A DNA stretch of 64,000 bases, taken from NCBI GenBank assembly GCA_036490215.1, contig DASXEH010000056.1, positions 124,001 to 188,000 of the forward strand, given 5' to 3'. Positions within the stretch are counted from its first letter, which is position 1. Each line of letters starts with the position of its first letter. The stretch is from JASHSH01 sp036490215. GTDB taxonomy: Bacteria; Pseudomonadota; Alphaproteobacteria; Rhodospirillales; Magnetospirillaceae. Position numbers and translations under genes: made by a program. The notes under the pieces are model-generated. The model ran no database searches. It was not told the origin of the DNA and saw nothing but the letters and a program-made list of their open reading frames with translations. This document shows, piece by piece, positions 8,772-16,755 of the stretch.

Positions 8772-9202
8772 CCCCGTCAGCCAACCCGTTGCACAATGCC
8801 CTTCGTCCCGTGATCGCGCTGCAGCTTGCCAACCTCGCGATCTGCGTCACGCTGCTCGCCACCGCCGGTGTGTTGAGCGATGTCCCGCCCCCGGTTTGGG
8901 TGCGTGGCACGATCATGCTGATCGTCGCGATTCTAATGGTGTTGTTCGGCGTGAAGATGCGCCGCGGTCGGCGCTGGGCCTATATCCGCGCCCGCTGGAT
9001 CGCCGTCGCCGGTACGATCGGCTTTTTCGCGATCGCCATTCTGCCGGGTCCCTTCCCCGTCTGGATGCGCATCGAGCAAGGGGTGCAGGCGCTGCTGTTC
9101 CTCGCACTCGCCTGGCTGCTGACCCGGCCAAGGGTCCGCGCCTTCTTCCCCAAGGCGTCGCGCAACACGAACCCGACCGCCGACCAAGCTATTGCCGGCT
9201 GA
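8768..9202 (+). CDS. Small integral membrane protein, four predicted helices
   Basis: A 144-residue protein translationally coupled to the TetR gene (ATGA overlap at 8768-8771). Four hydrophobic segments are visible: around residues 13-36 (VIALQLANLAICVTLLATAG), 45-62 (TIMLIVAILMVLFGVK), 74-95 (WIAVAGTIGFFAIAILPG) and 102-120. Basic residues between helices two and three (KMRRGRRWAYIRAR) suggest a cytoplasmic loop. No family was recognised. Its partnership with an autoregulated TetR repressor suggests an induced membrane function such as efflux or stress response, which is inference only. Confidence 0.75.
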   Translation: MTPSANPLHNALRPVIALQLANLAICVTLLATAGVLSDVPPPVWVRGTIMLIVAILMVLFGVKMRRGRRWAYIRARWIAVAGTIGFFAIAILPGPFPVWMRIEQGVQALLFLALAWLLTRPRVRAFFPKASRNTNPTADQAIAG

Positions 9203-9208
9203 GCGCGC

Positions 9209-9233
9209 AAAAAAAACGGCGCCCATAGCGCCG
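9209..9233 (-). terminator. Rho-independent terminator for the receiver gene pair
   Basis: On the minus strand CGGCGC (9233-9228) and GCGCCG (9222-9217) form a 6-bp GC stem with a 5-nt loop, followed at once by eight T residues (9216-9209). It lies 30 bp beyond the stop of the receiver gene at 9263. Confidence 0.85.
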
Positions 9234-9262
9234 CGAATTCCGTCAGTCGATTGCAATTGACT

Positions 9263-9667
9263 CTAATAGCCGATCAGATCGCGGATGCGCTGTTCCACAT
9301 CGGCGAAGATATAGGGTTTGCTCATGAAGCGCCGGCCGTAGTCGGAGATCGCGTTTCCGCGGATCTCAAGCACACCGGAGGTCAGCAGCACAGGAGTGGC
9401 AGGATAGTGCTCGGCGATCCAGCGCTCGAGCGTGAACCCATCCATCGAGCCGGGCATGCGCACATCGGAGAAGACGACATCGATATGGGTCTGCGAGCGG
9501 AAGATGGCCACGGCCTCGTCGCCGTTCCAAGCCTCGATGACGATGAACCCGGCCTCGCGAAGATATTCCGCAGCTGCGGTACGCGCGTTGACTTCGTCTT
9601 CGACAACCAGAACCACTGTTTTATGATTTTTGTCGCCATTCGGCGAATATCTTGCCGCGCTAGCCAT
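9263..9667 (-). CDS. Single-domain response regulator (CheY-like receiver)
   Basis: This 134-residue protein is a stand-alone receiver with no output domain. The fold's key residues are present: the acidic pair in VVLVVEDE (about residues 18-25), the phospho-acceptor Asp in VVFSDVRMPG (about 65-74), the Thr/Ser of LLTSG and the Lys of FMSKPY. It should accept phosphate from one of the nearby hybrid kinases or an Hpt protein and act by protein contact. It lies 8 bp downstream of a paralogous receiver gene in the same operon and is followed by a strong terminator. Confidence 0.9.
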   Translation of the reverse strand: MASAARYSPNGDKNHKTVVLVVEDEVNARTAAAEYLREAGFIVIEAWNGDEAVAIFRSQTHIDVVFSDVRMPGSMDGFTLERWIAEHYPATPVLLTSGVLEIRGNAISDYGRRFMSKPYIFADVEQRIRDLIGY

Positions 9668-9675
9668 GCAAGCAC

Positions 9676-10107
9676 CTACACCTTCTTTGACGTTCTCCGG
9701 CGCTCGCGCAAAAGATTGATGCGCCGGGCCACTTCTTGAGGATGATACGGCCCATCAAGCGGCCCATCCTCGCATAGCCTGCCAGCCCGTTCTGCGGCAC
9801 TGGTAACCCCTTGAGTCAAAATAACATCGATGTTCGGATGAGTCGCTCGAATTTGCTTTGACAAGGCAAAACCATCCACCTCGCCGATCAATGTAACTTC
9901 AGAAAAAACAATGTCGATTTTGCGGCCACTGTCGACGACTGCGAACACATCATCCGCCGAGACGCCTTCGACGATTGTGTAGCCGCAGCCTCGCAGATAC
10001 TCCGCGATAACCATGCGCGCAAGCACATCCGGCTCGACCAGCATAACGGTGGTGGTCGGCGTGGCAGGAGGGGGAGCGAGTGTATCGTCAGAGTTTTCTG
10101 AACTCAT
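9676..10107 (-). CDS. Degenerate single-domain receiver with Asp-to-Glu phospho-site
   Basis: A 143-residue receiver-like protein paralogous to the downstream gene. The start at 10107 is chosen because AGGAAGGA precedes it; an open frame continues upstream but shows no receiver-like sequence. Aligning by eye with its neighbour, IDVVFSDVRM becomes IDIVFSEVTL, so the phospho-acceptor Asp is Glu. The acidic pair VEDE becomes VEPD, and the conserved Lys of SKPY is lost (DGPY). The rest of the fold is kept (YLRGCGYTIVEG, VDGFALSKQIRA). A Glu here often mimics the phosphorylated state, so the protein may be a constitutively active or decoy receiver. The first 20 residues are Pro/Thr-rich and probably disordered. 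Confidence 0.8.
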   Translation of the reverse strand: MSSENSDDTLAPPPATPTTTVMLVEPDVLARMVIAEYLRGCGYTIVEGVSADDVFAVVDSGRKIDIVFSEVTLIGEVDGFALSKQIRATHPNIDVILTQGVTSAAERAGRLCEDGPLDGPYHPQEVARRINLLRERRRTSKKV

Positions 10108-10342
10108 GCACGATCCTTCCTGAAGTGGCGTCAGGAATTTACGGAGTGAAATCCGGTCTTCACGCGGCATCGATAAGGAGAATTGGGCACAGTTGAGGGG
10201 CAATCTCGCCACAGCCCGGTAAGGGCCAATCCGGCGCCAATCCGGGTTCCGACGATGCCGTGACAAAACTGTGGCCCCAGCTGCAACCGCATGTTTCCAG
10301 GCGGAAATTAACCTGCGATGGCGCCTCTTCAGATTGGTCGCG

Positions 10343-10531
10343 ATGAATATTTTCGACGCGATCCGTACGCATATCGCCGAAATCGAACAAAAGACGATCT
10401 TCTTTGTCTGCGGCTCGATGAAGTCCGGCACCACGTGGATGCAGATTCTGCCCGATGCCCACTCAGCCATCAGTTGCAGCGGCGAAGAACATTTCGGCTA
10501 TGGCGCAGATGCGGCATCGATCGCGCCGTAA
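10343..10531 (+). pseudogene. Sulfotransferase gene remnant (N-terminal 62 codons)
   Basis: The predicted peptide contains KTIFFVCGSMKSGTTWMQ, the 5'-phosphosulfate-binding loop of PAPS-dependent sulfotransferases (consensus PKSGTTWL), at residues 15-32. Instead of the usual 250-300 residues the frame ends 35 codons later, and no continuation was found in other frames downstream. The match is unambiguous for the loop, so I read this as a decayed or truncated gene. The ATG at 10343 lacks a clear ribosome binding site; an in-frame upstream start at 10271 is also open. Confidence 0.6.
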
Positions 10532-10544
10532 CGCGATCCCGTAG

Positions 10545-10582
10545 CCAATCGGTGACCGGGTCGCCAATCTGTGACGTCACAG
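10545..10582. promoter_or_regulatory. Direct repeat plus 14-bp palindrome upstream of lipoprotein genes
   Basis: CCAATCGGTGAC (10545-10556) and CCAATCTGTGAC (10564-10575) are direct repeats differing at one base, 19 bp apart. The second runs into a perfect palindrome CTGTGACGTCACAG (10569-10582). The spacing and symmetry suggest a regulator site for the gene at 10669. The binding protein is unknown. Confidence 0.45.
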
Positions 10583-10668
10583 CGGTTGCACGGCATCCGC
10601 GAATATTCGCCATCATCAAGGGGTGAACTGCGTATTCGAGAAAACGAGTCGTTCACAGGAGGTTTCCC

Positions 10669-10926
10669 ATGTCGACCCGACTTTCGAAACGCACATTGAT
10701 TCCTGCCGTCCTTGCCGTCGGCGCGATGCTGTCGTTGTCGGCCTGCGGCGAAACGCCCGGCTGTCGCGCGGCGACCGGTGCCGGCGTCGGCGCGCTGGGC
10801 GGTTTGGCCGCCGGTTCGCTGGTGGGCGCACCCGTTGCCGGCGCAGCGGTTGGCGCGGTTGGCGGCGCGGCCGTCGGCGCAAGCACCAGCCCGAGCGCGG
10901 TCAATGGCCCGTCACCTTGCTACTAA
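10669..10926 (+). CDS. Small lipoprotein with glycine-zipper segment
   Basis: An 85-residue predicted lipoprotein. It has a basic N-terminus, a hydrophobic stretch and a lipobox ending in LSAC (LSLSACGE), so the mature protein would start at Cys26 and be lipid-anchored. The mature part is Gly/Ala-rich with a glycine-zipper rhythm (GAGVGALGGLAAGSLVGAPV, then GAAVGAVGGAAVGA), which tends to insert in or associate with membranes, and ends in a Cys-Tyr tail. A strong ACAGGAGG precedes the ATG. A second small lipoprotein gene follows 86 bp on. Exact function unknown. Confidence 0.8.
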   Translation: MSTRLSKRTLIPAVLAVGAMLSLSACGETPGCRAATGAGVGALGGLAAGSLVGAPVAGAAVGAVGGAAVGASTSPSAVNGPSPCY

Positions 10927-11012
10927 GAAGAAGTCTGAACGGATCGCGGTCCGCGTCTGAATGAAAACGCGGGCCGCCTCCGCACTGCCGCTTCCCGTCC
11001 AAGGAGTCTCCC

Positions 11013-11267
11013 ATGAACAATCAAATCACAGAGATGCGCCGGCTGGCGCCGGTCCTTGTCGCGTTCGCTTCGCTCCTGCTTGTGTCGGCTTGCGGCGGCG
11101 TACCGGCCTGTAACGGTTCTCCCACCAGCCTCGGCGCACCGAATGGATCGGTGATCGGCGTACTGCCTGGCAACCCGACCGGCGGATCCGCTGGCAACGG
11201 CTATGGCGGCGCCACAGTAGCCACCCCCGACGAAATCGACACGGTGAACGGCACGCCTTGCGAATGA
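11013..11267 (+). CDS. Small lipoprotein, unknown function
   Basis: An 84-residue protein with a lipoprotein signal: hydrophobic LAPVLVAFASLLLVSAC with the lipobox Cys near residue 27. The mature part is Gly/Pro/Asn-rich, low complexity, with two further Cys (PAC near residue 32 and TPCE at the end) that could form a disulfide. AAGGAGTCTCCC precedes the ATG. It follows the glycine-zipper lipoprotein on the same strand and shares its Cys-x-C-terminus layout, suggesting a related pair of envelope proteins. Confidence 0.7.
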   Translation: MNNQITEMRRLAPVLVAFASLLLVSACGGVPACNGSPTSLGAPNGSVIGVLPGNPTGGSAGNGYGGATVATPDEIDTVNGTPCE

Positions 11268-11274
11268 GCGGCCA

Positions 11275-11304
11275 ATATTAGGCTTGGGGATATTAGGCTT
11301 GACG
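11275..11304. repeat. 15-bp tandem duplication at a gene end
   Basis: ATATTAGGCTTG occurs twice, 15 bp apart (11275-11286 and 11290-11301). The second copy contains the stop codon of the minus-strand hybrid kinase gene, so a slippage duplication has occurred across its 3' end. Confidence 0.6.
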
Positions 11305-13635
11305 TTGGAGCGGCGGCGGCGCCGTTCCATTTGCCTCGGCGATAAAAAAGCGCGCCTGGGCTTCGAAGCGTGAGAATTCCAAAGCGATCGCCGCATCCAG
11401 TGAGGCGAGAATCTGAGCCTCGCCGGTCGGCGCCATCTCTTCCAGCCGCGCCAGCAGCGACGTGAGCGGTTTCGCCGCCGCACTGCCGGCCGCGCTTTTA
11501 CCCGCATGGGCCGCGCGCGCCAGAGCGGTCCGGTCGTTCGCTTGCAAGGCATCGTGGATCGGCTGCATCAGAGTGGGAAAATCACCGACGAAGATCGTCA
11601 GCATCTCGGCCAGGACAATGGGATCGTTGTCACCCAACATCGCCGCGAGACCCGTCAGGTCGACCGCGGCATCGTCCTTTGTCGCCGCGGGCGGCGCGGC
11701 AAGGGAGATGCCATTAGCCTCGGGCAACCAACGGACCAGCTTGCCGCGCAGCTTGTCGAGTGTCACCGGCTTGGCGAGATAATCGTCCATGCCCACCGCC
11801 AGGAAACGCTGCGCGTCGCCGGCCAGCGCATGGGCCGTCACGGCGATGATCGGCGTGCGCCCATCGCCGCGCTGCGTCTCGCGCTCGCGGAATTTGCGCG
11901 CGAATTCGAATCCGTCCATCACCGGCATCGATCCATCGACCAGGATCAGCGCGTAGCGCCGCGCCGCGGTCATCTCGAAGCCGACCAGCCCATTCTCGGC
12001 CGTGTCGCAGCGCAGGCCGGCGCGCATCAGCTGGCGTGCGGCCAATTCGCGGTTGGTGCTGGTGTCGTCGATCACCAACACGCTCGCAACGCCGTCGATC
12101 GCCATGGCGGGAAGATCCTGCCGTCCCATCGCGGCGTCCGCGTCGCGTTTACGGCGGCGGGCGACGGCGATCGCCATCAGCACGGCGGGGATTTCACCGA
12201 TATCGTCCGGCAGGTTGAGGACGAAGTCGGCGCCCGCCCGATGCGCACGGTAGCGCTGGCCAATCGATGAGTCGGACGTCAGGAGAACGGGGAACCGTCC
12301 CTTCCCGGCTTCGGTGGCAACCTGCTCGGCGCCGAACACCACCACCGGCCCATGTTCGGCGCGCGTGTCGTCTTTGGATGCGATCGCAATGCCCATGACC
12401 TGCATCGCCGTCCTGACGTCATCGGCGGTTGCATTGTCCCCGACAACGGCGACAGCCCGGAGCGACGCGGCTTGCTGCACCGGAGCCGGGGCGATGATCG
12501 CCGCCGGCACCGTGCACCAGAACCGCGCGCCGAGACCCGGCTCGGTGCTGCAGCCGATCGTGCCGCCGAGGATTTCCACGATGCGCTTGGCGATCGCGAG
12601 GCCGAGCCCGGTGCCGCCGAAGCGCCGCGTGGTGGAGGCGTCTTCCTGCACGAAGGGTTCGAACAGAGCAGCGGCACGATCGGGATCGAATCCGGGGCCG
12701 GTGTCCAGCACCTCGAAGGTCAGCTGCGCCGTCTCGCCGCTTCCCGCCGCCCGCACATCGATGAAGACGCCGCCTGCATCCGCGAACTTCACCGCATTGC
12801 CGACGAAATTGATCAGCACCTGGCGCAGCCGCAGCGGATCGGAGCGCACCAGCGCCGGCACCGAAGACGCGACCCAGCCCACCAGGCGCAGGTTCTTCTG
12901 CCGCGCGCGGGGCAACGCGATGGTGATGACTTCATCGACCACGGCGCGGATGTCGCAGTCGACCATTTCGATATCCAGACGGTCGGCCTCGATCTTGCTG
13001 AGATCGAGCAGATCGCCGATCAGGTCGAGCAACGCATGGGCCGAGACGCTGGCGGTGCGCGCCAATTCCGACTGTTCGCCATCGAGCCTGGTGGCCGCGA
13101 GGAGTTCGAGATTGCCGATCACCGAATTGAGCGGCGTGCGGATCTCGTGGCTCATATTGGTGAGGAAGGTGGTCTTCGCCACGCTCGCCTCTTCGGCCAG
13201 CTTGGCGAGCGCGCGCATGAGGTCGATGCCCATGCCGATTCCCACATAGGCGCCGTCCTTGGTGATGACGAAGGCGGAGCGCAGCGCGTCGGGCCGTTCC
13301 GAGGTGACCAGCAGGCCGACCTGATGGATCGAGTCCTCGTGATCGACCACCAGCGGGTCGCGGTCGAGCAGCGCGATGATCGGCCGGCGTTGAAAGATGT
13401 CGCGGTTGTAACGGTCGAGATAGCGCGTCAGATAGCTGTTACGTTCGACCAGCCCATAGGTGCCGCCCGCCAGCTGCACGACGAAGGCCGGGGTTTTCGG
13501 CTGCTGGGTAAACAAATCGGCAACGGCGCCACAGGCCATGGTTGGCTGCAAAAGCGGCACAGACTGCAGCAATTGCCCAATCACATGCCGGCTATAGGCC
13601 GTCGCTATTTCGGTTCCGTCCGTGTTAGTGCTCAT
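11293..13635 (-). CDS. Cytoplasmic hybrid histidine kinase with CBS-like input, receiver and Hpt domains
   Basis: This 780-residue phosphorelay kinase has no membrane segments. Residues about 20-135 resemble the CBS-pair input module seen in some alphaproteobacterial signalling proteins (TYGLVERNSYLTRYL ... AFVITKDGAYVGIGMG). Then come HisKA with H-box NMSHEIRTPLNSV (about 160), HATPase (NFVGNAVKFAD, DTGPGFD, GTGLGLAIAK), and a degenerate receiver-like stretch at about 385-500 with no clear phospho-Asp. A canonical receiver follows (LVIDDTSTNR, ILVDGSMPVMDG, LAKPV), then a C-terminal Hpt with the His in AHAGKSAAGS. The start at 13635 was chosen over upstream codons, which would run into the divergent transporter gene. 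All relay elements in one chain resemble ArcB/BarA architecture. The input signal is unknown. Confidence 0.87.
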   Translation of the reverse strand: MSTNTDGTEIATAYSRHVIGQLLQSVPLLQPTMACGAVADLFTQQPKTPAFVVQLAGGTYGLVERNSYLTRYLDRYNRDIFQRRPIIALLDRDPLVVDHEDSIHQVGLLVTSERPDALRSAFVITKDGAYVGIGMGIDLMRALAKLAEEASVAKTTFLTNMSHEIRTPLNSVIGNLELLAATRLDGEQSELARTASVSAHALLDLIGDLLDLSKIEADRLDIEMVDCDIRAVVDEVITIALPRARQKNLRLVGWVASSVPALVRSDPLRLRQVLINFVGNAVKFADAGGVFIDVRAAGSGETAQLTFEVLDTGPGFDPDRAAALFEPFVQEDASTTRRFGGTGLGLAIAKRIVEILGGTIGCSTEPGLGARFWCTVPAAIIAPAPVQQAASLRAVAVVGDNATADDVRTAMQVMGIAIASKDDTRAEHGPVVVFGAEQVATEAGKGRFPVLLTSDSSIGQRYRAHRAGADFVLNLPDDIGEIPAVLMAIAVARRRKRDADAAMGRQDLPAMAIDGVASVLVIDDTSTNRELAARQLMRAGLRCDTAENGLVGFEMTAARRYALILVDGSMPVMDGFEFARKFRERETQRGDGRTPIIAVTAHALAGDAQRFLAVGMDDYLAKPVTLDKLRGKLVRWLPEANGISLAAPPAATKDDAAVDLTGLAAMLGDNDPIVLAEMLTIFVGDFPTLMQPIHDALQANDRTALARAAHAGKSAAGSAAAKPLTSLLARLEEMAPTGEAQILASLDAAIALEFSRFEAQARFFIAEANGTAPPPLQRQA

Positions 13636-13743
13636 CACCGAAGGCCTTAGCGAATCTGTAACGTTCGCGCCAATGTCACTTATGCGAAATATGTGCCCGT
13701 CGCGAAATGAGTGCCCATAATTGGGCCGAACATCATCAAGGTC

Positions 13744-15912
13744 ATGAACACCAAAGACATTATACCTGGGCTGGTTACCGCGGTCGTAATGATCGCGACA
13801 TCGGTCAGCTATGCCACATTGATCTTTTCGGGCCCGCTGGCCGGGGCGCGGTCGATCGGCATCGGCTATGCCCTGATGGGCGCCGGCATCGTCAGCGCGA
13901 TTTTCGCCCTCAAAAGCGCGATCCCCTTCGCCATCGCCGGCCCTGATTCGAAGCCGGTCGCGGTCCTGAGCGCGCTGACGGCGATCCTGGCGGCCGATTT
14001 GATCGCCCACAACCGCAGCGACGCGGTGGTGCCCACCATCGTGGCGGCGCTGATCATCGGCACGCTGCTGTCGGGCATACTCCTATACCCGCTCGGCAAG
14101 CTGAAGACGGGCCGCTGGATCCGCTTCGTCCCTTATCCGGTGATCGGCGGCTTCCTGGCCGCATCGGGCTGGCTGCTGGTGACCGGCTCGGTGCGCGTGC
14201 TGACCGGCACGTCGCTGCGCTGGGACACCGTCGCCGAGATCGTGATGGGCCAGCATCTCTGGCATCTGGCCGCCGGATTGGGCTTCATGGTCACGATCTT
14301 CCTCGTGCGCCGCACCGGGTACTTCTTCGGCTTTCCGATCCTGCTGGTGGTCGGCACCGCCATCGTTCACCTCGTGCTGTGGCGGTCCGGCCTTTCGATC
14401 GCCGAGGCGCGTACGGCCGGCTGGCTGATCGATGCCGGCTCGGGTGTGGAACTGCCGAATTTCATCGCGATCTTTCCCCAGGTGCAGTGGCTGACGCTGA
14501 TGCATTCCGCCGGCGAGTTGATCGCCCTGGTGGCCGTCACCGCGATCACGCTGCTGCTCAGTACATCAGCGGTCGAGGTCGATGCGCGCCTCGATGTGGA
14601 TGTGGATCGCGAGCTGCGCGTCAACGGTATCGCCAATCTGGTCGCGGGTCTGGCCGGCGGCATGATCGGCACGCTGTCCGTGAGTCGCACGCTGTTCAAC
14701 TATGTCAACGGCGCGCGCCACCGCGTGAGTGGCCTGACCGCGGCGATCCTGTGCTTCCTGACTTTGGCGTTCGGCACCAAGGTGCTGGGCTACATCCCCG
14801 TGCCGATCCTGGGCGGCATGCTGCTGCATATGGGCGCCACGGCGCTTCAGGACTGGCTGGTCAAAGGCTGGAACCGGATGCAGCGCGCCGACTACATCCA
14901 GGTGGTGGTGATCCTGATCGTCATCGCGCGCTGGGACTTCGTGGCCGGCATCGCGCTCGGCATCGTTTCGGCCTGCGTCACCTTCGCGATCAATTCGAGC
15001 CGCATCCGCCTGGTGAAACTTGGCCTGTCGCGCAGCGACTACGGCAGCCGCGTCGACCGTCCGCGCGATCAGGCCGAGGAGCTGCTGCGCCATGGCAACG
15101 GCATCCAGATTATGTGGCTGCACGGCTTCATCTTCTTCGGCTCGGCCAATCGCCTGCTGCAGCATGTCAAAACCCTGGTGCACGCCCAGGGCCAAGGCAT
15201 CTGCCGCATGGTGCTGCTCGATTTCCACCAGGTGCTGGGTATCGATTCGACCGCGGTGCTGAGCCTGATCAAGCTGCGCCATTTCGCCGAGGCCGAGAAT
15301 CTCGTCATCGCGCTGTCGGGCATGCCGGCGCCGGTGGACCGCACCTTGCGCATCGGCGATTTCATTGGGCCGAAGCACGATGCGCTGGTGAAAGCCTTCC
15401 CCGATCTCGATGCGGCACTGGAATGGTGCGAGGACAAGCTGCTCGCCCAATTCATGAACCGCGAGGAAGCGTTGCGCTCGGCCGATGAATGGCTGGCGCG
15501 CGAGATCGGCGGTCAGGATCTGTTCACGCGGCTGGTGTCCTATCTCGAGATGGTCGAATACCAGCCGGGCGACATGATGTTCACCCAAGGCGAGTCGGCC
15601 GACTGCTTGTTCCTGCTCTATTCGGGCCGCGTCTCGGTCTTCTACAATTCCGCCGAAGGCGCACCGCTGCGTCTGCGCAGCATGATCCGCCATACCGTGG
15701 TCGGCGAGATGGGCCTCTATCGCACGCTGCCGCGCGGCGCCACGGTGCGCGTCGATCAGCCGGCGGTGGCCTATCGGCTGTCCAAAGAGGCGATGGACCA
15801 GATGGAGATCGACGAGCCGGTGCTCGCCTATGGCTTCCACAAATTCGTGATCCGCATGCTGGCCGCGCGGCTCGATTTCGCCAACCGCGAAGTGGCCGGG
15901 CTACAACGCTAG
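13744..15912 (+). CDS. SulP-type transporter fused to STAS and cyclic-nucleotide-binding domains
   Basis: A 722-residue protein; an in-frame GTG at 13711 would add 11 residues and neither start has a strong ribosome site. Residues 1-420 are a polytopic SLC26/SulP anion transporter (DIIPGLVTAVVMIATSVSYA, AIPFAIAGPDSKPVAVLSAL, VNGIANLVAGLAGGMIGT). A STAS domain follows at about 440-555 (RMVLLDFHQVLGIDSTAVLS), then a cNMP-binding/Crp-like domain at about 580-700 (GDMMFTQGESADCLFLLYSG, VVGEMGLYR, RGATVRVDQPAVAYRLS). The fused nucleotide-binding domain suggests direct gating of transport by a cyclic nucleotide. It is divergent from the CBS-type hybrid kinase. The substrate cannot be read from sequence: sulfate, bicarbonate or a carboxylate are possible. 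Confidence 0.87.
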   Translation: MNTKDIIPGLVTAVVMIATSVSYATLIFSGPLAGARSIGIGYALMGAGIVSAIFALKSAIPFAIAGPDSKPVAVLSALTAILAADLIAHNRSDAVVPTIVAALIIGTLLSGILLYPLGKLKTGRWIRFVPYPVIGGFLAASGWLLVTGSVRVLTGTSLRWDTVAEIVMGQHLWHLAAGLGFMVTIFLVRRTGYFFGFPILLVVGTAIVHLVLWRSGLSIAEARTAGWLIDAGSGVELPNFIAIFPQVQWLTLMHSAGELIALVAVTAITLLLSTSAVEVDARLDVDVDRELRVNGIANLVAGLAGGMIGTLSVSRTLFNYVNGARHRVSGLTAAILCFLTLAFGTKVLGYIPVPILGGMLLHMGATALQDWLVKGWNRMQRADYIQVVVILIVIARWDFVAGIALGIVSACVTFAINSSRIRLVKLGLSRSDYGSRVDRPRDQAEELLRHGNGIQIMWLHGFIFFGSANRLLQHVKTLVHAQGQGICRMVLLDFHQVLGIDSTAVLSLIKLRHFAEAENLVIALSGMPAPVDRTLRIGDFIGPKHDALVKAFPDLDAALEWCEDKLLAQFMNREEALRSADEWLAREIGGQDLFTRLVSYLEMVEYQPGDMMFTQGESADCLFLLYSGRVSVFYNSAEGAPLRLRSMIRHTVVGEMGLYRTLPRGATVRVDQPAVAYRLSKEAMDQMEIDEPVLAYGFHKFVIRMLAARLDFANREVAGLQR

Positions 15913-15921
15913 ACTCTACCG

Positions 15922-16614
15922 TCAGCCGGCGACCCAGACGTCTTTGGCCAGATTGGAGACGGCGGCAATCTCGTTGAGCCGCTGGGCGATGCGCGCACTC
16001 AATCGGGTACGCGCGGGCAATAACAGCCGACCGTTGCTGAACACGAGATCGCGGCTCAGCACTGCACCGTCCTCCACTTGCGCCAAGGCCACCTGGCGCT
16101 CGGCCATCGTCGTGGAACCGGATTCGGGTGCGTCGGCCGCGACGATGCCGCCCGAGAGATCGATCGCGCGATAAGTGTCGGCCGGCGCAATCCGTCGTTC
16201 CTGTGCTTCAGGTGGTCCGGCCAAAAGCGCGCCGAGGCAGCGCTCCAACGACGCCTTCGACACCGGCTTGGTCAGGAAGGCGTCGAGATCGAGCAACAGC
16301 GCCGGACCCAGGCGTTCGAATTCCGTATGGCCGGTCAGGACGACAACCGGAAGCGTGTGCGGGATCGCGCCAGTGCCGACGCGGATCGCCTGCAAAAGAT
16401 CGATGCCGTCCACATGGGGCATATCGAGATCGCTGATCACGCAGTCGGCGCGCCGGCCCAGCGCCTTGAGGTGATCGAGCGCCACACGCCCATCCTCGGC
16501 TTCGATCACCGTCGGACCGCCGAGGGCGGCCAGCATCCTGACCAGCGTTGCGCGTGTGAACCGGACGTCGTCCACGACCAGGATCGTGCGTCCACTGAGA
16601 TTGACCGAAGACAA
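15922..16614 (-). CDS. Response regulator with unclassified C-terminal extension
   Basis: Residues 8-135 form a receiver: LVVDDVRFTR, the phospho-Asp in CVISDLDMPHVDG (about 62), LTGHTE and FLTKPVS. The remaining 95 residues have no recognised DNA-binding or enzymatic motif, but the segment VLSRDLVFSNGRLLLPARTR resembles the short tail found after some receivers that regulate HD-GYP-like or adaptor functions. The start is TTG at 16614 with AGGTGGG upstream. It is convergent with the SulP gene (9 bp between stops). The partner is unknown. Confidence 0.8.
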   Translation of the reverse strand: MSSVNLSGRTILVVDDVRFTRATLVRMLAALGGPTVIEAEDGRVALDHLKALGRRADCVISDLDMPHVDGIDLLQAIRVGTGAIPHTLPVVVLTGHTEFERLGPALLLDLDAFLTKPVSKASLERCLGALLAGPPEAQERRIAPADTYRAIDLSGGIVAADAPESGSTTMAERQVALAQVEDGAVLSRDLVFSNGRLLLPARTRLSARIAQRLNEIAAVSNLAKDVWVAG

Positions 16615-16755
16615 AGACCCACCTGTACCTGAAACTGCGCTGTGCTCTTAGCTCATCGCGCATGGGGTAGCATAGCCGCCACGCCGCTTAAGTTACGGAA
16701 CGATGACAGTCGCCGCCATCAGGCTTTACCGCATACGCCTATACAGCAAATGCCG

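Noticed and set aside
10569..10582. CRP/FNR-type site in CTGTGACGTCACAG
   Set aside because: The TGTGA half-sites are 2 bp apart, not the 6 bp required by CRP dimers; kept only as an unassigned palindrome.
13711..13743. GTG at 13711 as the SulP start
   Set aside because: It has no ribosome site and adds residues before the first conserved segment; the ATG at 13744 fits family N-termini better, though this is not certain.
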